Below are positions 8,641 to 16,721 of a DNA stretch of 64,000 nt, piece by piece. Within the stretch, counting starts at the first letter, position 1. Each line of letters starts with the position of its first letter. This DNA comes from Clavibacter nebraskensis NCPPB 2581. GTDB lineage: Bacteria; Actinomycetota; Actinomycetes; Actinomycetales; Microbacteriaceae. Location: contig NC_020891.1 of NCBI RefSeq assembly GCF_000355695.1, positions 2,914,001 to 2,978,000 of the forward strand, read 5' to 3'. Below the pieces are notes generated by a model. That model did not search any database. It worked only from the letters and a program-made list of their open reading frames with translations, and had not been told where the DNA came from. Both the position numbers and the translations under genes were made by a program.

Positions 8641-9339
8641 TCAGAGCCCGAGCAGCCGTTCCAGCGCCGGGTCCTCGAGGGAGTCGAGCACGAGGTCGGC
8701 GCCCGCGTCGCGCAGCTCGTCGGCCGAGTAGTGGCCGCTCGCGACGCCCACCGCGGTCGCGCCCGCGTCGTGCGCGGAGGTGATGTCGTTCGGGGTGTCG
8801 CCGACGACGAGCACCTCGTCGCGCGCGGGCTCGGCGCCGCGCAGGGTGCCGGCCGTGGCGATCGCGCGGCGGACGACGTCGACGCGGTCGGGCGAGTCGG
8901 ATCCGTACGCGCCGAAGACGAAGAACCGGCCGAGCCGGGCGGGCTCCATCTTCGTGCGGGCCGCGCCCTCCATCGCGCCCGAGACGACGCCCAGCACGAC
9001 GCCCGCGTCGGCGAGCCGGTCGAGCAGCGCCTCGGCGCCGTCGAGCACGCGGTAGCCCCCGGAGACGAGGATGTCGTCGGCGAGGTGGCGGAGGTACGAG
9101 GCGTAGAGGCGGGCGAGCTCGGCGGGCTCCGGATCCCGGCCCATCACGGCGCGGAATGTCGCGGTGCCGACCTGCGGATCCGTCTCCCCCGCCGACGAGT
9201 GCTCGCCGATGTCGGCCTCCACGTCGTGCAGGTCGCGGAAGGCCATCGCCCAGCTGCGGGCACCGGACCCGCCCGTGTGGATGAGGGTCTCGTCGATGTC
9301 GAAGAGGACGGCGGGCGGGGTGGATGCGGTGTCGGCCAT
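8641..9339 (-). CDS. HAD-superfamily phosphatase, Gph-like
   Basis: A 232-residue haloacid dehalogenase-type hydrolase. Motif I is FDIDETLIHTG (nucleophile Asp with DxD), motif II lies in VSGAM, motif III is the Lys region after it, and motif IV is VVGDTPNDITSA. An alpha-helical cap lies between motifs I and II, so the substrate is probably a small phosphorylated metabolite. The ATG at 9339 gives a start immediately before motif I, and CACGAT lies 6 bases upstream as a possible -10. It is convergent with the FadR-type gene, with 3 bases between stops. Confidence 0.88.
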   Translation of the reverse strand: MADTASTPPAVLFDIDETLIHTGGSGARSWAMAFRDLHDVEADIGEHSSAGETDPQVGTATFRAVMGRDPEPAELARLYASYLRHLADDILVSGGYRVLDGAEALLDRLADAGVVLGVVSGAMEGAARTKMEPARLGRFFVFGAYGSDSPDRVDVVRRAIATAGTLRGAEPARDEVLVVGDTPNDITSAHDAGATAVGVASGHYSADELRDAGADLVLDSLEDPALERLLGL

Positions 9340-9383
9340 CCGTCCATCGTGCTCCGGCGCACCTCCGCGCGACCTGCCCGAGG

Positions 9384-9893
9384 TCACGACCGGCGCGCGC
9401 GCATCCGCTCGGTCGTGCGCGCGATCACGCGCAGGCTGTCGATGAGGGTCGCGATCTGCTCGCGGCTGAGGTCGGCGAGCACCTCGTCCTCGTCGGCGAC
9501 GAGGCGGCGCATGGCCCGGTCGACGCGCTCGATGCCGAACGGCGTGAGCACCACGAGCCGGCTGCGGCCGCCCGCAGGATCCTCCTCGCGCGTGATGAAG
9601 GAGCGCGCGGTCAGCCGGTTGACCCGGTGCACGAGGCTGCCCGTGTCGGTGCCGAGGCGCTCGGCGAGCCCGGCGCGCGTGAGGCCCGCGTCGCCCTGCT
9701 GGCGGAGCACGGAGAGGAACTCGAACTCGCTCGTCGTGAGGCCCTCGGCGGCGAACGCGCCCTCGCGGATCCGCTGCATCTGCGGCAGCAGGCGCCGGAG
9801 CCTCGACACCACGTCGAGCGGCGCGAAGTCGACGTCGGGCATGGCCGCGCCCCACGCGTCGATCACCAGGTCGACGTCGTCGTCATCCTTCAT
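9384..9893 (-). CDS. MarR-family transcriptional regulator
   Basis: A 169-residue MarR protein with a winged helix between about residues 55 and 125. LTRAGLAERLGTDTGSLVHRVNRL is the recognition region and EDPAGGRSRLVVLTPFG the wing. GGGAG sits 5 bases before the ATG. It lies head-to-head with the homocysteine methyltransferase gene (140 bp apart), so that gene or the HAD gene downstream could be its target, but I see no convincing operator. Confidence 0.88.
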   Translation of the reverse strand: MKDDDDVDLVIDAWGAAMPDVDFAPLDVVSRLRRLLPQMQRIREGAFAAEGLTTSEFEFLSVLRQQGDAGLTRAGLAERLGTDTGSLVHRVNRLTARSFITREEDPAGGRSRLVVLTPFGIERVDRAMRRLVADEDEVLADLSREQIATLIDSLRVIARTTERMRARRS

Positions 9894-10032
9894 CGGGACT
9901 CCCACCGTCGCGTCCACGGTACCCGGGACGACGGCGGGTCGCGGCCCGGTGGGGACTCGGCGGAGGCGGACGCCGATGTCGCCGGGCGTCGCGGACCGCG
10001 GATCCGCCACCCGGCTCCGGCAGGATGTGCGC

Positions 10033-10938
10033 ATGACCCGGCCGCTCCCGCTCCCCGACCGCCCGCTGGTGCTCGACGGGGGCCTCGGCACGCTGCTGGA
10101 GGCGCGCGGGCACGACCTGTCGGATCCGCTGTGGAGCGCGCGCGTGCTCGCCGACGAGCCCGACGCGGTGCGGGCGGCGCACGCCGAGTTCTTCCGCGCC
10201 GGGGCGGACGTCGCGATCACGGCGTCGTACCAGGTGGGGTTCGCGGCCTTCGCGGCGCGCGGGCTGAGCACCGCGGAGACCGAGGCGCTGCTGCGGGCGA
10301 GCGTGCGGCTCGCGGCCGAGGCGCGGGACGAGGTCGCCCGCGAGGATCCGCCCGGCGCACCCCGCGACCGCTGGATCGCCGCCTCCGTCGGCCCGTACGG
10401 CGCGACGCTCGGCGACGGCTCCGAGTACGCGGCATCCAGCGGCCTCACGCGCGCCGGGCTCCGCCGCTGGCACGCCCCGCGGTTCGCCGTGCTCGCCGAC
10501 GCGGGCGCCGACCTCCTCGCCTGCGAGACGATCCCGAGCCTCGACGAGGGACGCGCGCTCGTGGACCTCGCGCGCGGCTCGGGCGCGTCCGCCTGGCTCG
10601 CGTTCACGGTCGAGGGCGGCCGGCTGCGCTCCGGCGAGCCCATGGCCGAGGGGTTCCGGCTCGCGGAGGAGGCCGACGAGATCGCGGCCGTGGGGATCAA
10701 CTGTGCGCACCCCGACGAGGTGCCGGCCGCGATCGCCGCGGCCCGGAACGTCACCGACCGGCCGGTGGTCGTCTACCCGAACTCCGGCGAGCGCTGGGAC
10801 GCCGTCGCGCGCGGCTGGGGCGGCGACCCGGCGCTGCCGTCCGTCGACGCGTGGATCCAGGCGGGCGCGTCGCTCGTCGGCGGGTGCTGCCGCGTCGGCC
10901 CCGACGAGATCCGGCGGATGCGGGACGCGCTGGGCTGA
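10033..10938 (+). CDS. mmuM: Homocysteine S-methyltransferase
   Basis: A 301-residue zinc-dependent methyltransferase that makes methionine from homocysteine, probably with S-methylmethionine or SAM as donor (MmuM/YagD family, no folate or cobalamin domain). The barrel starts with LVLDGGLGTLLEARG. The zinc ligands are C224 (GINCAHP) and C285-C286 (GGCCRVGP). CAGGAT at 10021-10026 lies 6 bases before the ATG, consistent with a leaderless transcript. No S-methylmethionine transporter is adjacent. Confidence 0.92.
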   Translation: MTRPLPLPDRPLVLDGGLGTLLEARGHDLSDPLWSARVLADEPDAVRAAHAEFFRAGADVAITASYQVGFAAFAARGLSTAETEALLRASVRLAAEARDEVAREDPPGAPRDRWIAASVGPYGATLGDGSEYAASSGLTRAGLRRWHAPRFAVLADAGADLLACETIPSLDEGRALVDLARGSGASAWLAFTVEGGRLRSGEPMAEGFRLAEEADEIAAVGINCAHPDEVPAAIAAARNVTDRPVVVYPNSGERWDAVARGWGGDPALPSVDAWIQAGASLVGGCCRVGPDEIRRMRDALG

Positions 10939-10951
10939 GGTCGCGCGCACG

Positions 10952-10987
10952 ACGACGGCCCGCCCCCGCGAGGGGACGGGCCGTCGT
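10952..10987. terminator. Bidirectional hairpin terminator
   Basis: An 11-base perfect inverted repeat ACGACGGCCCG (10952-10962) / CGGGCCGTCGT (10977-10987) is extended inside by CCCC/GGGG around a GCGA loop. It sits between the convergent mmuM and quinone-reductase-like genes and can serve both. Confidence 0.8.
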
Positions 10988-11024
10988 GGCGTGCGGATGC
11001 GCGTCGGGTGCGGATCCGGGCGGA

Positions 11025-11888
11025 TCAGGCGCCCGCGACCGCCTGGCGGAGGCCCTCGGCGAGCGATGTGGTGGGGCGGCCGAGGAGGCGCGCGAGATCG
11101 CCCGTCTCGTCGTCGAGCTGGCCGGCGCGCGTGGCGGCGTCGAGGCCCACGACGAAGCCGACGGTGCCCTCGTCGAGGCCGGCGCCGCCGAGGATCCGCG
11201 CGTGCTCCTCCGCGGAGACCTGCGAGACGGGGACGGGCTGGCCGAGGATGCCGGAGATCGCCTGCGCGAGGTCGTCCTGGGTCCAGCGCTCGTCGCCCGC
11301 GAGCTCGAACGTCTGGCCGGCGAGCGAGTCGTCGAGGGCCGCGACCGCGGTGGCCTCGGCGAACTCGGCGATGGTGGCGCTCGCGACGCGGCCGTCGCCC
11401 GCGCTCGTGAGGAGCGCGCCGGTCTGCTTCACGGTGTCGACCGTGCCCGCGTAGTTCTCGGTGTACCAGCCGTTGCGGAGGAGGGTGACGGGGACGCCGG
11501 AGGCGGCGAGCACCTCCTCGGTGGCCTTGTGCTCGCCCGCGATGAAGAGCTCGGTGGTGGAGGCGCGGAGGACGCTCGTGTAGAGGATCCGGCCGACGCC
11601 CGCGGCCTTCGCGGCCTCGATGACGGTGGTGTGCTGCGGCACGCGCTGGCCGACCTCGCTGCCGGAGACGAGCACGAGGGTGTCGCCGGGCTGGATGGCG
11701 GCGGCGACGCTGTCGGCGTCGGTGTACTCGAGGCGCGCGGTGCGGACACCCTGGGCGGCGAGGTCGGCGAGGGCCTCGGGGCGGCGCGCGGTGGCGAGCA
11801 CGTCGGAGGCGGCGGCGCCGCGGGCGAGGAGGGACGCGACGATGCGCGATCCGAGGCGGCCGGTGGCGGCGGTGACGACGATGGTCAT
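11025..11888 (-). CDS. NmrA/QorB-like NAD(P)H-binding oxidoreductase
   Basis: A 287-residue atypical short-chain dehydrogenase of the NmrA/QorB (YtfG) type. It opens with the nucleotide-binding loop TAATGRLGSRIV, keeps RNGWYTENY in the middle, and lacks the usual YxxxK pair, as QorB proteins do. E. coli QorB reduces quinones with NADPH. AAAGG lies 7 bases before the ATG. It is divergent from an HxlR-type regulator, the same arrangement as qorR-qor2 in Corynebacterium glutamicum, where the regulator is redox-sensing. A disulfide-stress or quinone-response role is therefore likely. Confidence 0.85.
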   Translation of the reverse strand: MTIVVTAATGRLGSRIVASLLARGAAASDVLATARRPEALADLAAQGVRTARLEYTDADSVAAAIQPGDTLVLVSGSEVGQRVPQHTTVIEAAKAAGVGRILYTSVLRASTTELFIAGEHKATEEVLAASGVPVTLLRNGWYTENYAGTVDTVKQTGALLTSAGDGRVASATIAEFAEATAVAALDDSLAGQTFELAGDERWTQDDLAQAISGILGQPVPVSQVSAEEHARILGGAGLDEGTVGFVVGLDAATRAGQLDDETGDLARLLGRPTTSLAEGLRQAVAGA

Positions 11889-11948
11889 GGTGTGCCTTTC
11901 GAGTCGAGAGGAGGAGCGGTACGTCGGGGTCAACGACTCCGTCGCCGA

Positions 11949-11990
11949 GTACCTTCCCACAGGGAGGTACCCACCTTCTGGTAAGTTGTG
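11949..11990. promoter_or_regulatory. Probable HxlR-family operator
   Basis: The inverted repeat GTACCT (11949-11954) / AGGTAC (11965-11970) is followed by a second degenerate copy reading GTACC...GGTAAG (11968-11985). It lies between the QorB-like gene and the HxlR regulator gene, as expected for a QorR/HxlR-type operator covering both promoters. Confidence 0.6.
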
Positions 11991-11994
11991 GGAT

Positions 11995-12384
11995 GTGACG
12001 CAGATGAGCTTCCGGGTGACCCGCGACCGACCCGGCGTGACCGAGGGCCGCTACCCCGCGAACTGCCCGTCGCGCACCCTGCTCGACCACATCACGAGCA
12101 AGTGGGGCGTGCTCGTGCTCCTCGCGCTCGGCGAGCGGTCGCGCCGCTGGGGCGAGCTGCGCCGGGAGGTCGAGGGCATCAGCGAGAAGATGCTCGCCTC
12201 CACGCTACGCACGCTCGCCGACGACGGGCTCGTCCTCCGCGAGGCGCAGCCCACCATCCCGCCGCGGGTCGACTACCGGCTCACCGAGACCGGCCACGAG
12301 GTGAGCGCGCGGCTCGTGCCGCTCATGGACCTGGTGATGGACATCACCGAGGACACGTCGCCCCTGGCGTCCCGCCGACCCTAG
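11995..12384 (+). CDS. HxlR/DUF24-family redox-type regulator (QorR-like)
   Basis: A 129-residue single winged-helix protein (HxlR domain about 22-118) with RTLLDHITSKWGVLVLLAL and GISEKMLASTLRTLADDGL. C24, in the NCPSR motif just before the domain, corresponds to the redox-sensing N-terminal cysteine of QorR/HypR-type members. GTG at 11995 is chosen; an ATG at 12004 would remove only three residues. It is divergent from the quinone-reductase-like gene that it probably represses until oxidised (inference from the family). Confidence 0.88.
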   Translation: MTQMSFRVTRDRPGVTEGRYPANCPSRTLLDHITSKWGVLVLLALGERSRRWGELRREVEGISEKMLASTLRTLADDGLVLREAQPTIPPRVDYRLTETGHEVSARLVPLMDLVMDITEDTSPLASRRP

Positions 12385-12460
12385 GCTGGATCCGGCAGCC
12401 GGGATCCGGCGCCTCCCGCCTCGCGCCACGGCGCCACCCGGCCAGAGAGAGATCACGACG

Positions 12461-13756
12461 ATGCCCTCCCCGTCCGCGCCGACGCTGTCGCGCACGCCCG
12501 CCCCGACCCGCGACGTCCGCCGCGCGCGCGTCGCCGTCGGGATCCTCTTCTTCACCAACGGCGCGATCTTCGCGAACCTGCTGCCGCGCTACCCGTCGAT
12601 CAAGGCCGAGCTCGGGCTCGCCAACGTCGAGTTCGGAGCCGCGGTCGCCGCGTCGCCGCTGGGCGCGCTCATCGCCGGGCTCGCCGCGGGCGTGCTCATC
12701 CGCCGGTACCGGTCGGCGCGCGTGGCGGTCGCCGCGACCGTGGTGGCCTCCGTCGGGATCCTGCTGGCCGGCCTCGCGCCCGCCTGGATCGTGCTCGCGG
12801 GCGCCCTGTTCCTCGCGGGCGCCATGGACTCCATCACCGACGTCGCGCAGAACTCCCACGCGCTGCGGGTGCAGCGGCTGTACGGGCGCTCGATCATCAA
12901 CTCGTTCCACGCGGTCTGGTCGATCGGCGCGGTCGCGGGCGGGATCATGGGCGCGGCCGCCGCGCAGATCCGGATGCCGCTCCTCGTGCACCTCTCCAGC
13001 TCGGCCGTGCTGTTCAGCGCGCTGGCCGTGCTGTCGCTGCTGTGGCTGCTGAAGGGGCCGGAGCCGGAGCCCGGCGAGGGCGGCGCCGCGCACGCGCACG
13101 CGCCGGATCCCGAGGGCGACGTCGCCCGCGCCGCCTCCCCGCGCGCCCTCGGCCTCGTCGCGAAGTACGGCGTGCTGCTCGCGCTCGTGATCATCGCGTC
13201 CGGCGGGGCCATCGTCGAGGACGCCGGCAGCTCCTGGTCGGCGATCTACCTCTCGGGCGACCTCGGCGCGAGCGCGTTCGTCGCGGGCCTCGGCTTCATC
13301 TCCCTCCAGGGCATGCAGTTCGTCGGCCGGATGCTCGGCGACCGCATGGTCGACCGCTTCGGCCAGCGGGCCGTCGCCCGCCTCGGCGGCGTGCTCGTGC
13401 TCGTCGGCATGGGCGCCGCGCTCGCGTTCCCGAGCATCGTCGGCACGATCGTCGGGTTCGGCGTCGCGGGCTTCGGCGTCGCGACCCTCATCCCGGCCGC
13501 CATGCAGGCCGCGGACGAGCTGCCCGGCTTCCGGCCCGGCACCGGCCTCACGATCGTCGGCTGGCTGCTGCGCGTCGGCTTCCTCGTGTCGCCGCCCGTG
13601 GTCGGTGCGATCGCCGACGCGTCGTCGCTCCGCTTCGGCCTGATCTTCATCCCGGCCGCCGGCCTCCTCGTGCTCGTGTTCTCGCGCGTGCTGGCGACGC
13701 GACAGGCGCACCCGGCGGCGCAGGCGGCGCCCGGCGCGTCCGTCCCCTCCTCCTAG
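12461..13756 (+). CDS. MFS transporter, FucP/YbjJ-like
   Basis: A 431-residue major facilitator protein with 12 predicted helices and a central hydrophilic loop (about 200-235). Segments such as FFTNGAIFANLLPRYPSIKAELGL (split by helix 1) and MDSITDVAQNSHALRVQRLYGRSIINSFHAVWSIG match the YbjJ/FucP branch, where the latter stretch is strongly conserved. The substrate is unknown; relatives include sugar importers and putative drug exporters. The upstream HxlR gene ends 76 bases away, so co-transcription is possible. Confidence 0.85.
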   Translation: MPSPSAPTLSRTPAPTRDVRRARVAVGILFFTNGAIFANLLPRYPSIKAELGLANVEFGAAVAASPLGALIAGLAAGVLIRRYRSARVAVAATVVASVGILLAGLAPAWIVLAGALFLAGAMDSITDVAQNSHALRVQRLYGRSIINSFHAVWSIGAVAGGIMGAAAAQIRMPLLVHLSSSAVLFSALAVLSLLWLLKGPEPEPGEGGAAHAHAPDPEGDVARAASPRALGLVAKYGVLLALVIIASGGAIVEDAGSSWSAIYLSGDLGASAFVAGLGFISLQGMQFVGRMLGDRMVDRFGQRAVARLGGVLVLVGMGAALAFPSIVGTIVGFGVAGFGVATLIPAAMQAADELPGFRPGTGLTIVGWLLRVGFLVSPPVVGAIADASSLRFGLIFIPAAGLLVLVFSRVLATRQAHPAAQAAPGASVPSS

Positions 13757-13870
13757 GGGCGACGCGGGCGGATCCGCTCACGGGCTGCTGCGAGTGCGGG
13801 CGCACCGCGCGACGGCCGCGGGAGAGTGGGCGCACACCCGCCACCCGCCGCGCCACCCGAGAGGATCGCC

Positions 13871-14737
13871 ATGACCACCGACCTGCCCGGAGGGCTCTTC
13901 CCGCTCGCCCACGACCTCACCGTCACGCGCTTCGGCTACGGCGCCATGCAGCTCGCGGGGCCGCGCGTGTTCGGGCCGCCCGCGGATCCGGACGCCGCCC
14001 GGGCCGTGCTGCGCGAGGCCGTCGCTCTCGGGATCACGCACATCGACACGGCCGACTTCTACGGCCCCGGCCACACGAACGCGCTCATCGAGGAGGCGCT
14101 CTTCCCGTACCCGGAGCGCCTGCACATCGTGACCAAGGTCGGATCCCTGCGCGACGAGAAGGGCCGTTGGCCGCAGGCGCTCTCCGCGGCCGAGCTCCGC
14201 CAGGCCGTCTACGACAACCTCACGCACCTGACGCTCGACGTGCTCGACGTCGTGAACCTCCGCGTCGGCGCGTTCGACAGCCCGACCGACGGATCCATCG
14301 AGGAGCCGTTCACGGCGCTGGCCGAGCTGCAGCGGGAGGGGCTGATCCGGCACCTCGGCGTGAGCAACGTGACCGCCGCGCAGGTGGCCGAGGCCCGCCG
14401 GATCGCGCCGATCGTGAGCGTGCAGAACCACTACAACCTCGCGCGCCGCGACGACGACGCGCTCATCGACGACCTGGCCGCCGACGGCATCGCCTACGTG
14501 CCGTACTTCCCGCTCGGCGGGTTCTCGCCGCTGCAGTCGGAGGTGCTGGCGCGCGTGGCGGCGTCGCTCGGATCCGCGCCGCTGCCGGTCGCGCTGGCTT
14601 GGCTCCTGCAGCGGTCGCCGAACGTGCTCGTCATCGCGGGCACGTCGTCGGTGGAGCACCTGCGCGAGAACGTGGCGGGCGCGCGGAGCCGGCTGCCCGA
14701 GGACGCGCTCGCGGAGCTGGAGGGGATCGGGGGCTGA
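13871..14737 (+). CDS. Aldo/keto reductase, atypical active site
   Basis: A 288-residue NADPH-dependent oxidoreductase. Asp and Tyr of the catalytic tetrad are in THIDTADFYGPG and Lys is in IVTKVGS, but the position normally occupied by His (LxxxH) reads VVNLRVGAF, so the tetrad His is replaced. This is shared with a recognised group of bacterial AKRs (YdbC-like) and may shift substrate preference. The ATG at 13871 has GAGGA upstream. No operon partner is evident. Confidence 0.87.
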   Translation: MTTDLPGGLFPLAHDLTVTRFGYGAMQLAGPRVFGPPADPDAARAVLREAVALGITHIDTADFYGPGHTNALIEEALFPYPERLHIVTKVGSLRDEKGRWPQALSAAELRQAVYDNLTHLTLDVLDVVNLRVGAFDSPTDGSIEEPFTALAELQREGLIRHLGVSNVTAAQVAEARRIAPIVSVQNHYNLARRDDDALIDDLAADGIAYVPYFPLGGFSPLQSEVLARVAASLGSAPLPVALAWLLQRSPNVLVIAGTSSVEHLRENVAGARSRLPEDALAELEGIGG

Positions 14738-14779
14738 CGGTCGGCGCCGCCGGATCCCGGCGCCCGGCAGGATGGCCGC

Positions 14780-14821
14780 ATGCCCGTGATCCGCCCGGCG
14801 TCCCCGCACCCCGCCGCATGA
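14780..14821 (+). CDS. 13-codon leaderless mini-ORF coupled to DUF202 gene
   Basis: ATG at 14780 lies 6 bases after a CAGGAT -10-like box (14768-14773) and encodes MPVIRPASPHPAA. Its TGA (14819-14821) overlaps the ATG of the DUF202 gene (14818-14820) as ATGA. This predicts a leaderless transcript whose first ORF hands ribosomes to the next. The peptide shows no known motif. Confidence 0.45.
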   Translation: MPVIRPASPHPAA

Positions 14822-15207
14822 CCGCCCCCGACCCCGGCTCACCGCCTGGCGACCGCCGCTTCCCGCGGAGCGTCTACCGCGCGGGCGCCGAGCCCGACGT
14901 GCGGTTCACGCTCGCGAACGAGCGCCCGTTCCTCGCCTGGATCCGCACCTCGCTCGCCCTCATCGCCGGCGGCGTCGCGCTCGAGGCGCTGGGGCTCGGG
15001 CTGCAGCCGGGGTTCCGGCTCGCGGCCTCCATCGTGCTGATCGTCACCGGGATCGCCGCGCCCGCGCAGGCATGGGTCGGCTGGATGCGCACCGAGCGCG
15101 CCCTGCGCCGAGACCGCCCGCTGCCGTCCGCCGCGCTGTCACTGCCGCTCGGGATCGCCGTGGTCGCCGCCGGCGCACTCGTGCTGCTGGGCGTGCTGAC
15201 GGCGTGA
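14818..15207 (+). CDS. YidH-type DUF202 membrane protein
   Basis: A 129-residue protein with three predicted membrane helices (about 38-55, 63-83, 105-127). The DUF202 signature is present as RFTLANERPFLAWIRTSLAL. YidH-like proteins are widespread small inner-membrane proteins of uncertain role. The ATG overlaps the stop of a 13-codon ORF, and the gene's own stop overlaps the GTG of the next DUF202 gene by GTGA, so three ORFs are chained. Confidence 0.88.
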   Translation: MTAPDPGSPPGDRRFPRSVYRAGAEPDVRFTLANERPFLAWIRTSLALIAGGVALEALGLGLQPGFRLAASIVLIVTGIAAPAQAWVGWMRTERALRRDRPLPSAALSLPLGIAVVAAGALVLLGVLTA

Positions 15208-15572
15208 GCGCCCCGGATCCGGCCGCGCGCCCCTTCGACCCCGGCCTCCAGCCCGAGCGCACGGCCCTCGCCTGGCGGCGCACGGCTCTCGCGCTCGTCG
15301 CCGGATCCCTGCTCGGACTGCGCGTGCTCCCGACGCTCCTCGGCACGGCCGGCCTGGTCGTCGCCGCAGCCGGCGTGATCGCGGCCCTGACCGTGCTCGC
15401 GACCGCGCACCGCCGCTACCGCCGGGTGCACCGGATCCTCACCGCGGGATCCGCCGGGCCCGCCAGCGCACCCGGCGCCGCGGGGCTCCCCGGCGGCGCG
15501 CTCCCCGCGCTCGTCGCCGCACTCACCGCATGCGCCGGCATCGCCGCGCTGGCCCTCGCGCTCGCCCGCTGA
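15204..15572 (+). CDS. Second DUF202 membrane protein
   Basis: A 122-residue companion of the preceding protein. It carries the second-family version of the DUF202 motif, LQPERTALAWRRTALAL, and about three helices (30-50, 53-73, 100-120). Adjacent coupled pairs of a YidH-like and a YidG-like protein are common in Actinobacteria and probably form a hetero-oligomer. The GTG overlaps the upstream stop. No function is assigned. Confidence 0.86.
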   Translation: MSAPDPAARPFDPGLQPERTALAWRRTALALVAGSLLGLRVLPTLLGTAGLVVAAAGVIAALTVLATAHRRYRRVHRILTAGSAGPASAPGAAGLPGGALPALVAALTACAGIAALALALAR

Positions 15573-15599
15573 GTCGCCGGCGGATCCGGGCGCACCGCC

Positions 15600-16469
15600 C
15601 TAGAAGGCGGGCACCAGCACCTCGCGCACGTAGTCCTCGTAGGAGCGGGGCGCATGCCCGAGGATCGCGGTGAGACGCGCGATGGCCTCGGGGCTCGCGA
15701 TGAGCCCGTCCCGCTGGAAGCCGGAGTACATGCGCTCGTAGTCGTACACGAGCCACGAGGGCATGGCGGCGAGGGACGACTCGCGCCAGGCCACCAGGTC
15801 GTCTCCCCCGTACGTCACCGTCTTCCCGAGGGCGGCGGACAGCGCGGCGGCCGTGGCCTCGCCGGTCCACGCGGTCGGGCCGGCCACGTCGATCGGCCCG
15901 GCGACCTCCGATCCCGCGGTCAGGGCGCTCACCGCGACCTCGGCGATGTCGCGCACATCCACTCGCGAGACGCCCGTCCCGCCGAGGGGCTGCGGGTACA
16001 CGCCGTCGCGGATCGCGTCGAGGTACCAGACGTCGTTCTGGAAGAAGTTGTTGACCCGGAGGAAGCAGACCTCGACGCCGCTGTGCTCGAGCAGCGACTC
16101 CACCGCGAGCTTCGCGGAGTTGTGCGGAACCTGCGGCGCCCGGTCGAGGTCCTGGACGGAGAGGTAGACGATCCGGCGGACCCCCGCCGCCACCGCGTGG
16201 TTCACCGCGACGGTCGTCTCGTACAGCTCGGTGGGCGTTCCCGTCAGAGCCAGGAACACCTGCTGGACGCCGTCGAAGGCCGGCGTCGCGGCGAAGGGAT
16301 CGCCCAGATCGCCCACCACGCCCTCGACGCCGTCGGGGAGGCCGGTGAGCCGCTGCGCGTCGCGGCTCATCACCCGCAGTCCGGTCATGCCCCGGCGGAG
16401 GGCCTCGGTGAGGACGGCCGAGCCGACCGTCCCGGTCCCGCCGATGATCAGGGTTCGTGCGTCGTCCAT
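15600..16469 (-). CDS. NmrA-like NAD(P)-binding protein
   Basis: A 289-residue Rossmann-fold protein of the NmrA/atypical SDR group. It begins with TLIIGGTGTVGSAVLTEALRRG (two halves of the nucleotide-binding motif) and continues with RIVYLSVQDLDRAP and LRVNNFFQND. It lacks a clear YxxxK catalytic pair, so it may sense nucleotides or reduce small carbonyls. AGGA lies 7 bases before the ATG at 16469; an ATG at 16493 is a less likely start. The 252 bp upstream hold no gene but include a short tandem repeat. Confidence 0.8.
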   Translation of the reverse strand: MDDARTLIIGGTGTVGSAVLTEALRRGMTGLRVMSRDAQRLTGLPDGVEGVVGDLGDPFAATPAFDGVQQVFLALTGTPTELYETTVAVNHAVAAGVRRIVYLSVQDLDRAPQVPHNSAKLAVESLLEHSGVEVCFLRVNNFFQNDVWYLDAIRDGVYPQPLGGTGVSRVDVRDIAEVAVSALTAGSEVAGPIDVAGPTAWTGEATAAALSAALGKTVTYGGDDLVAWRESSLAAMPSWLVYDYERMYSGFQRDGLIASPEAIARLTAILGHAPRSYEDYVREVLVPAF

Positions 16470-16520
16470 GATGATCCTACTCGTCTGCTCCATCGGTGCG
16501 CGGCGCAGGGACCGCAGGCG

Positions 16521-16547
16521 TCTGCCGCGTCTGCCGCGTCTGCCGCG
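16521..16547. repeat. Three exact copies of a 9-bp unit
   Basis: TCTGCCGCG occurs three times in a row in the 16470-16721 intergenic space upstream of the NmrA-like gene. No ORF is supported across it. A repeat of this kind is prone to slip and might vary between strains. Confidence 0.9.
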
Positions 16548-16721
16548 GAAGGGTGCCGCCGGCGGACGCATCACGGAGGACTGCGCTGACCTGCTCGAGC
16601 ACCGCCGCCGAGGGGATGTCCGCCCGGCGGGTCGATCGATTCGTGCGCGTCGACGCTACGCCGCGTGCGGGAGCCGGATCGCACGGCCCCGCGCAGCGGT
16701 ACCCTGCGCCCTGCGCCCGCC

